Positions 10,658 to 21,370 of a stretch of DNA of 64,000 nucleotides are shown here, piece by piece. The translations under genes and the position numbers were made by a program. Source of the DNA: Rheum nobile. Taxonomy: Eukaryota > Streptophyta > Magnoliopsida > Caryophyllales > Polygonaceae. Location: contig WOAB01000606.1 in NCBI GenBank assembly GCA_027886185.1, positions 1,116,001 through 1,180,000 on the forward strand. The letters are read 5' to 3'. Position 1 is the stretch's first letter. Every line of letters starts with the position of its first letter. The notes under the pieces were generated by a model. That model saw only the letters and a program-made list of their open reading frames with translations. It searched no databases and was not told the DNA's origin.

Positions 10658-12929
10658 TGTAATAACACCTAAAAGTCCCGAACTGTCGTTTTGTATGAAA
10701 GACATAATGGGCAATTTCTGTAACCTCTGTAATAACTCTCTTGAACGTAATAATATACGCTTAGTGTGTATTGGGTCTTAGATTATTTTTAGAAATGCTA
10801 AAAATAAAGATCTAGCAAAGACCGCGAGCGAGACCCGCGACCAAAGGCCAAAAGACGTGATCGCGGCTGTTCCGCGACCGCGAATTCGCCCAGGAACCAT
10901 CCGCGACCGCGGCTCCATTTCCGCGACCGCGGCTCCGTTTCCGTGACCGCGGATCGTTGATTCGTCTTCTTCGTCATTCTTATCCGAGCACGCCGATTCG
11001 GATTTCTACACGTTTTTAAACGTATGCCGGTGAGGGAACTCGAGGCATTTGGGTTGCTCGGCGTTGGACTCCCCTTACCCTATAAATAGGGGCCTCCCAT
11101 CACCGAAGTTCTTCATCCACAACTCTAGCAATCTCTCTCTTTCTCTCTCGTTTTAGTGTTTGGCCGGAGTTTTTGAGTTTGTCGGAGCCTTGTCGGAGTT
11201 GTTGGTGGTCGCCGGAGGTGCCTTGGGAAGCCTTGAAGTGGTGGTAATCGCGGTGTTGCAGTAGTTGTCATTGTCGTCATCGTTGGTAAGCTCGATCGCC
11301 TCCAAATCCGTCATCGGAAGGGAGAATCGCGACCGCGGGGATGAATTCCGCGACCGCGGCTCTGCTAAGAATTCCGCGATCGCGGATGTACGAACCGCGA
11401 TCGCGGCTTGCTCTAGCAAGCGCGATCATGGCTTGGACAACCACGGACACGGCTTAGGCTTGCTTCCTTTCGTTCGTATCGTTTATTTACCCTCATTCCG
11501 TTCATATCGAATCTAACTTAGGGTTTCGTCTTTTGTCTCGACGTCGTCGTAGGAATCCGTATTCAGATTCTAGTCTCCAGATACTCGGAACCCGACATCT
11601 TCATTCGTCTAGATTAAGGCAAGTGGCGGTTCCCTCTTGCTTATCATTCCATATTTCCTTTAGTTATCAATTACTTGATTGTTAATTAAATTGGAATGAA
11701 GTGTTGTTTTCGTTTGAGAACAAATTTAATAAACAATGTGATAAAATATGATTCTATAATAGGTTGTATATATTGCTAGAAACAACGCTATTATACATGT
11801 TAATTACCGTGATGGTATTGGTGTGGATTGATGTATGAACTTAAATGTGTAGTTAGAACGAGTATTCGTAGGAACGCTCTGTATCTTGCGAGGTCTAGTC
11901 ATTTCTTTATAACTGGTATTAGGAGGATTTTGCTCTAGTACTATCTGGTCATGACTGTACCCTTACTCAGGGTAGGTTCACATAGATGGTGCCAACACTC
12001 GGGATTAATTCCCAAAATATCTCTCATATCGAGATGATATGCAATAAAAGCTTTAACGTGAATATACGTTTTGTAACTAAATAAGATAAGTGCGGTTATG
12101 CACAAAATTAATGAACCTTCGGGCGAGAAGTATAACTTGGAACCCGCCCGGACTTCGGTTAGAGTAAGTATTCTTTCCAATCTGGATTCGAATTACGCGA
12201 TGAGGTTGTTCGTGGACCCAAATGATCAAGTCATTTTTAAACGTTTGTGTGAAAACTATAAACGTTCCCAAACACTTGTCATACGTTTCATATAAGACTT
12301 CACTTCTTTGGAGTCTTCTCTTCATACGTTTCCTATAAGACACACCTTCTTTGGAGTCTTCTCTTGTTCATGCCTCTTCTTATGTTTTCGTAGAAGTGTT
12401 GAAGTTCACTGTCGTCATCGGCTATTATTCGAGAAGCGATGGGTGTAACCTAATACGACTACTTAGAACTTTTTTATTTGTACCCTTGCATAGTCTTTCA
12501 TTAGACTAACCAACCGGTTATTTTCCTTTGCATGGTTGGCTGGTGTCATCCGTCTCATACGACACATCAGGTAAACTTCCCTTTCCGTGAAGGCCGGAAT
12601 ACAATGATGAGGGCAGATGATGGTTTAAGTTTCTTCCAAGGTTGAAGATCCTAGGCATGAGATCGCTCAGATCGAAACCCTTTCATGGCGTTTATTAATT
12701 TTCAAGTCTTTCGCTGTGTTAAACAATTCTGTATTTGGTTTGTATTTGGTTGATAACAGTTGTAAACCATGACACTGGTTGAATGATATTTGGTAATCTT
12801 TATGATATTTAATAAAGTTTGCGTTATTATATAGTTGTTAGAAAATGAGTTAAGCCTTGGGTGACCCCAGATGTGTAGTCCGAGGTCACTTGCGATAATA
12901 CTTTCAAAGAATTATTTAGGGGTGTTACA
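10658..12929 (+). mobile_element. Solo LTR of a large-LTR retrotransposon
   Basis: The insert starts TGTAATAACACC and ends GGGGTGTTACA, with a 5-bp GGTAG duplication on both sides and no PBS, internal region or second LTR. This is the product expected after LTR-LTR recombination. It belongs to the family of the 49291-57342 element. Both share the terminal sequences, the TATAAATAG box, repeated CCGCGACCGCGG-type motifs, a TAGGAATC...GATT block, GCTTATCATTCC and the ACTGGTATTAGGAGGATTT region. Small open frames inside it are not conserved with the other LTRs and look accidental. Confidence 0.9.
10815..11430 (+). promoter_or_regulatory. LTR promoter: TATA box flanked by CCGCGAYCGCGG palindrome clusters
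   Basis: TATAAATAGG at 11081 is a good plant TATA box. Upstream (10868-10950) four copies of CCGCGACCGCGG or a one-base variant are spaced about 20-30 bp apart. Downstream, in the presumed transcribed leader (11325-11430), five more lie in a row, including the perfect palindrome CCGCGATCGCGG twice. Their function is unknown: protein-binding sites or RNA hairpins are both possible. Confidence 0.6.
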
Positions 12930-12934
12930 GGTAG

Positions 12935-15900
12935 TTCCTACACTAATCTAGCTACTCATAAGATGAATAAATGTGAGTGGATACTAGATACAGGAGCAAC
13001 AGATCACATGACACCCCATCATGATCTCTTGCTTAATGTGAAGCAACTGAATGTGCCTATTCTTGTTAAGCTGCCAGATGGGACTGTTAAGAAAGTAATT
13101 GAAACAGGTGATGTGTTATTAGAACCAGGCTTTGTGATACAAGATGTGCTGTTAGTCACAGATTTTAAGTTCAATCTGCTATCTGTCAGTAAAGTTGTGA
13201 TTCAGAAGGATTTGTTGGCATTGTTTGATAAAGATCAATGTGCTTTACATGACCGACAGAGTAAGTAAGTTCTTGCAACTGGAAAGGAATATGGAGGCTT
13301 ATACAAGTTGCAAGCTCAATGGAATAAAGCATGTTATACTGCTTCTAGTGATGCTCATGTAATTCATGATAGGCTAGGACATATTTCTTTTTCTAGATTG
13401 AAATATGTGGCAGGTTATGATGAAGAGAAGTCTTTAGATGCTTTTTGTGAGACTTGTAGGCTTGCAAAAATGCATCATCTACCTTTTCAGTTGAGTGAGA
13501 CTAAGATGAATGCTTGTTTTGATTTGCTGCACATGGACTTATGGGGCCCTTATCATGTAGCCAGCTTGACTGGTGAACACTACTTTTATACAATAGTAGA
13601 TGATTTCAGCAGAGCCACATGGACATTCCTCATTCATAACAAGCAGCAGGTTGTAGGGATTGTTAAAGATTTTGTGGCAATGGTCAAAACTCAGTTTGGA
13701 GTCATTCGTAAGGGTATAAGATACAATGGCAGTGAACTGTTCAATGGAGAAATGAAAGCATATCTATCTGAGCTAGGAATTCTTCACCAGAGATCCTTAC
13801 CATATAGACCTCAACAAAATGGGATTGTTGAGAGGAAACATAGACACTTAATAAAGACAGCTAGAGCATTGAGACTGCATGCTAATCTTCTAAAAGAATT
13901 CTGGGGAGAATGTGTCTTGACTGCCATATACTTGATTAATAAGATGCCTTTGGTAACCATCAATTGGAAAACTCCGTTTGAGATGTTGTACCACAGAGAA
14001 CCCAAGTATGATCATTTGAGGGTCATGGGATGTCTTTGTTATGGAGTAGTTTTGAGGAGAGGTTGTGATAAATTTGATGCACGAGGAAGAAAGAGTCTAT
14101 TGCTTGGTTATCCTAGTCAACACAAAGGGTATAGGCTTTATGGCGTTACAACTAAGGAGATATATCATAGTCGTGATGTTGTATTTCATGAAGATATATT
14201 TCCTTTCCAAATTGGTTCACCAGCAACTATACATCCTCCCTCTTCAGTGATATTTCCTTCTCAGCCTTCCACTGTGATTGATGAGGAGTTGTTATCTCCT
14301 TTACTACCTACTGCAACACCAGGAAATCAGTCTGTTTCTACTCAGAATGATGATAATTTTGGAGGGTTGCATTCAGGCATTGATTTTATGTTAGAAAATG
14401 ACAATTTACAAGGTACTTCTATTCCTGCAGATATTGATTCTTCGAGTTCAGTTCCTTCAAATGTAACAGATGGAAGGAGGTCTACTAGAACTAGACAATT
14501 GCTTGCTTGGTCTAGGGACTATGTATTGACAACAGTTAATCTTGATAGTCATAGCCAGTTGACAAGGGAGTCTTCAGCTTCTCTTGCACATGTTATGGCA
14601 GTCTTTGAACCATCCACTTATTCATAGGCACATGGTAAGCCTGAATGGGAGGAGGCTATGCACAAAGAGTTACAAGCATTGGAGGCCAATGGTACATGGA
14701 AGTTGACCTCTTTGCCCAAAGACCACACTGCAATTGGGTCCAAATGGGTCTTTAAAGTGAAATACATGGCAAATGGTTCTATTGAAAGACACAAGGCAAG
14801 ATTAGTAGTGAAAGGTTTTAATCAAAAACTTGGGAAGGACTATAAGCACACCTTCAGTCCTGTTGTAAAGCTTCCCATAGTGAGGATTGTGTTGGCATTG
14901 GCTTCAGCAAAAGGATGGCCTCTACATCAACTGGATGTGAACAATGCGTTCCTTCATGGGTTTCTGGATGAGGAAATCTACATGAAGATACCCGAGGGAT
15001 ATCATAAGACAACAGCAGGCCAGGTATGCAAGTTGAAAAGGTCTTTGTATGGGTTAAAGCAAGCATCAAGACAATGGAATCATGAACTCACTAGCTACCT
15101 CAACACTCTTGGTTACAAGCAATCTATCAATGATTATTCACTTTTTACCAAGCAACATGGTGAGTCATTTACAGTGCTCTTAGTTTATGTGGATGATATC
15201 CTTTTGTCAGGGAATGATCTCACTGAAATTACCTATGTTAAGTCATTTCTTCATAGTAAATTTACTATTAAAGATCTGGGAGAAGCCATATACTTTTTGG
15301 GGATGGAAATATTCAGAGGTGATGAAGGCATTTATTTGAGTCAAAAGAAGTACATCCATGCTATATTGAGTGATGCAGAGATGTTAGAAGCTAAGGCAGT
15401 CGGCTTCCCTTTGCCAATAGGTTTGAAATTAAGCAAAGAAGAAGGTGTTTTGACGCATGATTCAGAGCAATATAGAAGACTTATTGGTCGTCTTCTTTAC
15501 CTTGCTCTTACTCGGCCATACATTAGTTATTCTGTTCAACATCTCTCTCAGTTTGTAGCACAGCCACGACAACCTCACTATCAAGCAGCTTTGCATTTGC
15601 TCAGGTATCTTAAGGGGATAGCCAACAAAGGTCTCTTTTATCCTGTTCAGACAGATCTCAAGGTGGTAGGATTTTCTGATGCTGACTGGGGGGCCTGTTT
15701 GAATACTAGAAGATCATTAACTGGGTTTTGTGTCACTCTCTTGGGGCTTGGAAAACTAAGAAGCAAGCTACAGTTTCTCGATCATCAGCTGAGGCAGAGT
15801 ATCGGAGTATGGCAGCTACAACTGTTGAACTTGTGTGGACTAGTTATGTCTTGCACGACCTTGAGTTATCCATTGAGTTGCCCGTTACTCTTTTCTGTGA

Positions 15901-16126
15901 TAACAAGGCAGCCCAGCAGATTGCTGCAAATCCTTGTTTCCATAAGAGGACTAAGCACCTTGAGTTGGATTGTCACTTTACAAGGGAGAAAGTTCAGTGT
16001 GGATTCCTGCAAACAGCCTATATACATACAAGCCTTCAACTTGCCGACATCATGACTAAGCCTCTAGGTAAAGCTCAACATGATTTTCTTGCTCACAAGT
16101 TGGGACTTGTTGTACTTCCAACTTGA
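12935..16126 (+). pseudogene. Copia pol pseudogene (PR-INT-RT-RNase H)
   Basis: The gag frame resumes after the solo LTR. The protease has the active site LDTGATDHM at 12984. The integrase zinc finger is HDRLGH...FCETCRLAK (13365-13470). The integrase core has MDLWGPY with the first Asp (13534) and the Glu in NGIVERKH (13819), but where DNGTE is expected it reads RYNGSE, so the middle Asp is a Tyr. RT shows QLDVNNAFLHG (14930), LKRSLYGLKQ (15035) and the catalytic YVDDILL (15186). RNase H follows, with SDADWGA (15677) and AEAEYRSMA. Stops at 13266 and 14625 fit C-to-T changes at Gln codons. A frameshift near 15735 moves the RNase H end into another frame, ending at the stop at 16124. The protein would have processed, copied and integrated the element. 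Confidence 0.9.
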
Positions 16127-16134
16127 GGAGGGGA
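16123..16134 (+). other. Polypurine tract
   Basis: A purine-rich run ending GAGGAGGGGA lies directly upstream of the 3' LTR and would prime plus-strand DNA synthesis. Confidence 0.85.
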
Positions 16135-16395
16135 TATAGAGATTTACCTAGTTTAGGTTAGTTAAGTGAATTTTGTTAAGTGTGTGGTTAGTTTGTTAAC
16201 CACGGTTCTGATGTTCAGATAGCTTGAGTTAGTTTTCTGTTATCTTGAGTCAAAATTTGTGCATACTAAGCTTTTTTTGCAGCTTCCATTACACTGTAAT
16301 TTTGATGATCAATCAACAAGATTTCTTCTCTCTCCACTTCTCCTCTCCTCTCTTCTAATCACATTCTGTGATTCACTTTCAATCAACATTCAAGA
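16135..16395 (+). repeat. Copia 3' LTR
   Basis: This copy matches the 5' LTR apart from a 21-bp segment near 16228 that the 5' copy lacks, two single-base length differences and about seven substitutions. It is followed by the ACCTA duplication at 16396-16400. Confidence 0.9.
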
Positions 16396-16689
16396 ACCTA
16401 CAGTTGGTGTAAATAAATGTAGAATGTTTTTCAAATAAACAACCAAAACCTGTGAATTTTGATTATTAAATAAATAAAAATATTAATTTAATATATGTCT
16501 TTTTTAGTCTTTTCATCTCTCATACCTTTCTCCAGTTTAACTTATGACATTGGAAATATATACTAAACGACTTTCTATTTTTATCATTTCCAACAATTCT
16601 TTTTTCAAAATAAATAAATTAAGTTTGTGATAAACAAGAGTTCATCCTCTTCACTACCAGTACAGATCAACATTTTCATCATCTCCGAC

Positions 16690-17000
16690 CACTCAAGCGT
16701 TACCCTCACCGCCGTAGCCCCGTCGTCGTCGTCCCCACCGGCCAGTCTGGCGTCTTCTCCACCGCCCACGCCGACGCCTTCTTCGTCGCCCCGTCGTCAT
16801 CCCAACCGGCCGGACCGATGTCATCATCCCCACCGCCCGGGCCGGCGTCGTCATCCCCACCGCACCGCCTGCGCCGGCGTCTTCGTCGTCCCCACCGCCT
16901 GTGTCGGTGTCTTCGTCCCCACCGCCTGAGCCGACGTCTTCGCACCGCCCGCGCCGGCGTCTTCGCCCCTAGCGCTCCCGTCGGCGTCGTCAAAACCTTT
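16690..17000. repeat. GC-rich minisatellite-like block
   Basis: Sequence of the form CCACCGCC-NN-GCCGGCGTCTTCGTC recurs about ten times with a loose period near 30 bp, in sharp contrast to the AT-rich flanks. It stays open in several frames on both strands simply because it is GC-rich and Ser/Pro-like, so I do not call a gene. It may come from a low-complexity part of a coding sequence. Confidence 0.6.
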
Positions 17001-17571
17001 AACAGGTGGATCTAAAGGAGTCACTCTTTTTCACTAATATAATTCCACCATTAAATTTAACTGGTTCAGATAATGGTGTAATGGTCCAACGTGTTTACAT
17101 GGAAATTAGAGAGATTTCACTGAGAAATGTTATTTCAGATCTGGAAGAGGTGGTAGACGGGAAGAGGTAAAATGCAGTCCGGATCTTCTCTTTCCAACTA
17201 TACTACTATTAGTGTGACTCCAATGAGATATTGCCACATGTACTTCCAACTAAGCAATTTTTTATAACCCAAAATACAAAAGAGAAATAGCAACCAATAC
17301 CCCATCTTACTAACCCATTTGTAATTTTAACCCACCCTTTTTGTTTTTTTGCAAGAATACTCTATTGATTTTTTTTTTGGCAAAAATGCCCCCAAAATAA
17401 AAAGGTAAACTAAAATCAGAATTTTCTTTTTCTTTTGAAAAATAAAACAATAAAATAATCATAAAATTTTAATTTTAAACTTAAATAAAATTTGATTAAA
17501 ATTTCAAGAGTGAAATTTTAATCAAATTTTTTTTTTCTTCTGATTTCTCTTTCAAATTTCTATAGGAACCC
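17001..17571. other. AT-rich spacer
   Basis: No gene is recognised. Homopolymer-rich AT sequence leads up to the MITE at 17575. Confidence 0.4.
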
Positions 17572-17574
17572 TAA

Positions 17575-17963
17575 CAGTCTGTTTGGCAACCAAGTAATGG
17601 GTAGAAATGAAAGGGAGAAAAAATATGAAAAATTAACAAAGGGAAGGAAAGGGAGAGGACCTTAGTAGAGGGGAGGGATTTTATGTTCTTTCTTTTGTTT
17701 GGATGAATGGGGGTTTAAGAGAGAAAATTGAGCTAAAATTTATTGTATTTATTTTTATCTATTTTTACTTTCAAAACTCTCATTAGAGCTTTCCACCCAA
17801 ATTCCATCATTTTGGAGTGATTCACTTTCCCTCTCATTCTCCTCTTATTTCTCCCTCAAATCCACTCAATTATTCTCATTAATACTAACCAAACAAGAGA
17901 AACTATCTACCCTTATTTTCCTCCCCTTCAAATCCTTCCAAATCTCTCCAACCAAACATAGTG
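17575..17963. mobile_element. Tourist-like (PIF/Harbinger) MITE
   Basis: The 389-bp segment starts CAGTCTGTTTGGCAACC and ends in the imperfect inverse GGTTGGAGAGATTT-side sequence CCAACCAAACATAGTG. It is flanked on both sides by TAA (17572-17574 and 17964-17966), the 3-bp duplication expected for PIF/Harbinger elements. It has no coding capacity. The inverted repeats have several mismatches, so the family call is tentative. Confidence 0.5.
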
Positions 17964-18054
17964 TAAAACTTCTTCAATCTCCATTTCCTTCAGCCTCAAA
18001 GTCTACCAAAATGGATTTAGCATCTTCGGTTACCTTCATCATGTCGATCTGAAG

Positions 18055-18430
18055 ATGGAATCGCGAACCACGGCCTCCAATTCGGTGTCGAACGTGGAGA
18101 GAGCGCGCGAGTCCAAGAGGGGGAGGAAGAAGATGTAATCGTCTGCTCCGCACCGCGGCCGCCGACCGAGTCCTATCTGTGGCGGCGAAGAGGAGAACGA
18201 GGTGGAGCCGCGCTATTCTCACCAACCGCAAGCTGAAGTTCATGAAGAGCAGGAGACCACGAGGAGCAGCGAAGCCGGCCACTAGCCGCCCGCCGGCGAG
18301 GAAGGTTTGCGTTCTCGGCCGCCTGGTTCCCGGATGCCGGAAGGAAGCGTTGCCTGAGATCCCTTTTCTCGTGCCAAAAAATCCCCTCGCTAGCCCGCCG
18401 CCATCCTACTCCCGCTCCACGGCGCATTGA
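18055..18430 (+). pseudogene. AIF/IBH1-type atypical bHLH gene remnant (bHLH147/148-like)
   Basis: An ATG at 18055 opens a short Ser/basic-rich start (SNSVSNVERARESKRGRKKM) ending in a stop. A different frame then gives AAADRVLSVAAKRRTRWSRA, ILTNRKLKF and ARKVCVLGRLVPGCRK. The RTRWSRAILTNR block and the LGRLVPGCRK start of helix 1 are characteristic of atypical, non-DNA-binding bHLH proteins of the AIF/bHLH147-150 group, which antagonise growth-promoting bHLH factors in brassinosteroid signalling. After residues LP the sequence is unrelated to the second helix and ends at 18428. With a frameshift near 18135 and a lost HLH end, this is a broken copy. Confidence 0.6.
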
Positions 18431-19050
18431 GTACTAAGTAGTACACGTATTGTCTTCTTCCTCTTGCTCAGATACAAACCTAGAAAAACCATAGCTCTTC
18501 CATCCGTTGATGTTGCGGTGAATTTTTTTCTCTGCCCCATGGGATTCATCCAAAGAAAGCGGAAGAATATGATAATTTTATTATGCTTAGCAAAATTACT
18601 TTTTCATTGTGTTCTTATGAAAGAGAAAACCACCTGAAGTTTAGTCCAGTAATGAGATTTCTTATGAACTGTTGTGAAGAGAATCAAGTTAAAACAATAT
18701 TTTTCAAGTATCTTGTGCTGAATTAGTCAAGTAATGAGATTTCTATGGATGTCCATGATAGGACTTGAAGTTTAAATACACTCTAGAGTTGGACCAACTA
18801 CAATATCAACCAGAATCAAGATAAGATTGGAGTTTAAATACACTCTAGAGTTGTGCTGGTGATTTTGTGTTGTTTGCTAACTTATGAACAACTAGGATGG
18901 AACATGGGGTACAATCCAAGGAAGTTGTACCGCGGTTCGGGGCTTTGCTGATATTTGTTACCATTCTTACCCTCTTGCTTATATTTGATGGATGTCTGCC
19001 AAGTCCTAACAATTTGTTCCTGCTGGTATGCACACAGATGATGATGATGA
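18431..19050. other. Intergenic sequence with small direct repeats
   Basis: GTTTAAATACACTCTAGAGTTG occurs twice (about 18770 and 18833), and AGTAATGAGATTTCT occurs twice (about 18647 and 18730). No gene is recognised. Confidence 0.4.
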
Positions 19051-19055
19051 TTAAC

Positions 19056-19932
19056 ATGTCAAGCGAAGTTGGAAGCTGAAAAGGATGATGGTTTGGACGA
19101 TTGTGCTTGTGCAACTTTAGTTAGGTATGTTGTTCGGAGGCTCATTCGAGGTGTTTCTTCATCAAGAGAGGTAATATTGATTTAGTTGGATTCTCTATTA
19201 TTTTTGTCCATTCTCTTGTACTTATCCTATATGCTGTGTGCAATTACTTGTGCAATAGTCATATTGAGTTATCTTCCATCTCTAGGGGTTGTGACCTAAT
19301 TTCCTATCAATTTATCACACTACTAAGCATTGTTGTATTTATAACATTATTGGTAAACTATATCCTAGTGTTCATTCTTGTTTCTCTCTCCTTCCATTTT
19401 CACAAAACTCGGTGGATGCTTAAAATGAACTTCAGCCATTTGTGCATGCTATGTTTCACATCATAGGCAAAATTACTTAGAATGAAGTTACTTAGATTTG
19501 TTTCTATTGTGGTTACATTGTGCAAGACAAGGATTTGCATTGGGTTTGGCTGCCTTGGTTGGTAAGGTTCCCAAAATCAAAGTTGATTCTGTGCTCAAAC
19601 TAATAGATGATACATGTCAGGATTCTTCTTCATTGAAGGGACATGTCAGATTTTTATCTTCTTTTGTGCCACATTATCTTCTAAGTTTTTTTATTGTTAA
19701 AGTTATGCTGAGTGTTCTCTGTTTCGGTTTTCCAGGAAGCTAAAGACTGTCTCTTGGGTCGCTTATTTTCTTTTGCTTCCCTGGCAAGGTCAGGGAGACT
19801 GGGAGAGGAGTTGAATTCGAACTATAAAACTTCATATGTCAAGGATATTACCCATCTTCTTGTCAGCCTTGCATCCAGAAAACGCTACTTGTAAGAACCA
19901 GTTGTCTCAATTCTTCTAAGCTTAGCCGAGAT
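19056..19932 (+). pseudogene. MYBBP1A/DNA polymerase V-like gene fragment (three exons)
   Basis: Three exon-like blocks read like the N-terminal region of plant Pol5/MYBBP1A-like proteins, nucleolar factors linked to rRNA synthesis. Exon a (to 19170) has KLEAEKDDGLDDCA and RYVVRRLIRGVSSSRE before a GT donor. Exon b (19519-19643) has CARQGFALGLAALVGKVP. Exon c (19736-19932) follows a good TTTTCCAG acceptor and has EAKDCLLGRLFSFASLARSG and VSLASRKRYL. Exon c contains TAA at 19892 where a Gln codon (CAA) is expected before EPVVSILLSLAEM. The acceptor of exon b lacks its AG. Retained introns show that this is a genomic fragment, not a retrocopy. No further exons are visible downstream. Confidence 0.75.
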
Positions 19933-21085
19933 GGTAACTTTCTAATGTTTATTTCTGTAGTTGGGTTATGCAAAAAAAGAGCCAAAAAGTTCTTTCACTG
20001 TTCATTTGTAATAAAACTTACAGATCTTATATGTGTTTGTTCTAAAGGAGATGTCTAGTCTTAAGGTGGTTGTATATCTTACTCAGAATTAGAATAAAGA
20101 ACTATCTGTTATTGGAGTCTGAAGAAACTGGTCTATCCTTTTTTTGGTGTAACAATGAAATTTGCTAGTATATTTGACGAAAGAACAATGTAGGTCTCAA
20201 CAACTTCTTGACTGAATATTTCCAGTTAAGTAATTGCTCAGTGTAATAATTTGGCAGTATTTTATAATTGACAAGACTCTATTGTTTACCACATCAGTTT
20301 TCCATCTAACTGAATATTTTGTAATTGACAAGACTCTATTCTTAACTGAACATTTCCATCTAAATCTAATGAATTGGCTTGAGTGAGTTTCTTGAGCTTA
20401 AAGCTATTCTGCTCTATTATTCTTTTGAGGATCTATTGTGGAAATTTACGATGTATCCTAGCATGATCTATTCTATGAAAAATGGCTACATGGTTTTGCT
20501 GCCTGTCAATTGGATTAGGGAATGGTGGTCGTGAGTACAAGAGATGGTTTAAGCGTGGGAATCAATTATGTGCATTGTGCAATCATTTTTTATAATTTTT
20601 GTTTGTATGAATTTCCTTTTTCGCTTGTCTTGCTACACCTGCACCTATATATATTATATAATCTTGTCATGGTTGGGTTTTCTTGTCTCTTGCTACACCT
20701 GCACCTATATATATTATATAATCCTTGCAGTTGGGTTTCCTGCAAATTCTGCAGTTGTGCTTTTCATTACACATAGAAGGAATTACACAATTGGTCCTTT
20801 CTTTTTATTTTTCTTGTCTCTTTTATGACTGTATTTAGCGGGTCTGTCATATATCAATTCCTCTCTTGATATATATATATATACATATATTCTGGATCTG
20901 ATTGATTTGATTGTGTGGGAGATTGATCCAAGAATATACTTCATAATCCTTTCATGGTTGTGCAGATCGTATGCATGGCTCTCGTAACTTAGTCTCCACT
21001 TCAGTTCTCATTTCTTCACAGATAAGTTTTTTGTTGCAGAATCCTGTCATGGTTGCATTGGTTGTAGAATTCCTTCACATATACA
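19933..21085. other. Non-coding stretch with a 60-bp tandem duplication
   Basis: TTGCTACACCTGCACCTATA and following bases (20630-20663) recur exactly 60 bp later (20690-20723). A phrase containing TTGACAAGACTCTATT is also doubled near 20270 and 20328. No coding sequence is recognised. Confidence 0.5.
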
Positions 21086-21086
21086 T

Positions 21087-21370
21087 TTCTTGAACGACGA
21101 GTACTTGGTGTCTGCTTCCAACATCGTGATTACCGACGGGGGAGTTAGCCTTTCGGCATCCGTAGGAAACGACACCGTTTTGCCGGCTACCCGCAAAGTG
21201 ATTTGAAGACGGGGATTCAGACGGCTGGGGATCTGACTCAGACGAGCGTTCAGGTTGAGATAGTGGGGACTCAGTTTGGGGTTAAGTCCCCTGCTGTGCC
21301 CATGCCTTACAATGTTTCGCTGGTGAATGATGGATTTGCTTGCCCTAAGCCTTCTATGCAAGGTAAGTAA
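21087..21370 (+). pseudogene. Unrecognised exon-like remnant
   Basis: Two overlapping frames look like real, GC-balanced coding sequence. The first reads NDEYLVSASNIVITDGGV through VLPATRKVI to a stop. The second reads TGIQTAGDLTQTSVQVEIVG then GVKSPAVPMPYNVSLVNDGF and ends at CAAG/GTAAGT, a good splice donor near 21360. A frameshift near 21205 would join them. I do not recognise the protein family. The intervening intron may run to TTGCATTGCAG near 21498. Confidence 0.35.

Larger units (their letters stand above)
9174..16395 (+). mobile_element. Complete Ty1/copia LTR retrotransposon with nested solo LTR
   Basis: Two LTRs (242 and 261 bp) bracket a tRNA-Met primer-binding site, gag, protease, integrase, reverse transcriptase, RNase H and a polypurine tract. 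The domain order PR-INT-RT-RH defines copia. The element is 7222 bp long, of which 2277 bp is a later insertion (a solo LTR plus its TSD). The LTRs differ by one 21-bp indel, two single-base indels and about seven substitutions in some 240 aligned bases. That is about 3 percent, pointing to a fairly recent insertion. The coding frame is broken by several stops and one frameshift, so this copy is not autonomous. Confidence 0.95.

Noticed and set aside
10658..12929. Complete retrotransposon nested in the copia element
   Set aside because: There is no second LTR, PBS or polypurine tract inside. The terminal sequences and one GGTAG pair indicate a solo LTR.
16627..17015. Ser/Pro- or Arg-rich protein genes on both strands
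   Set aside because: The block is a GC-rich degenerate 30-bp repeat, open in several frames on both strands, with no conserved domain.
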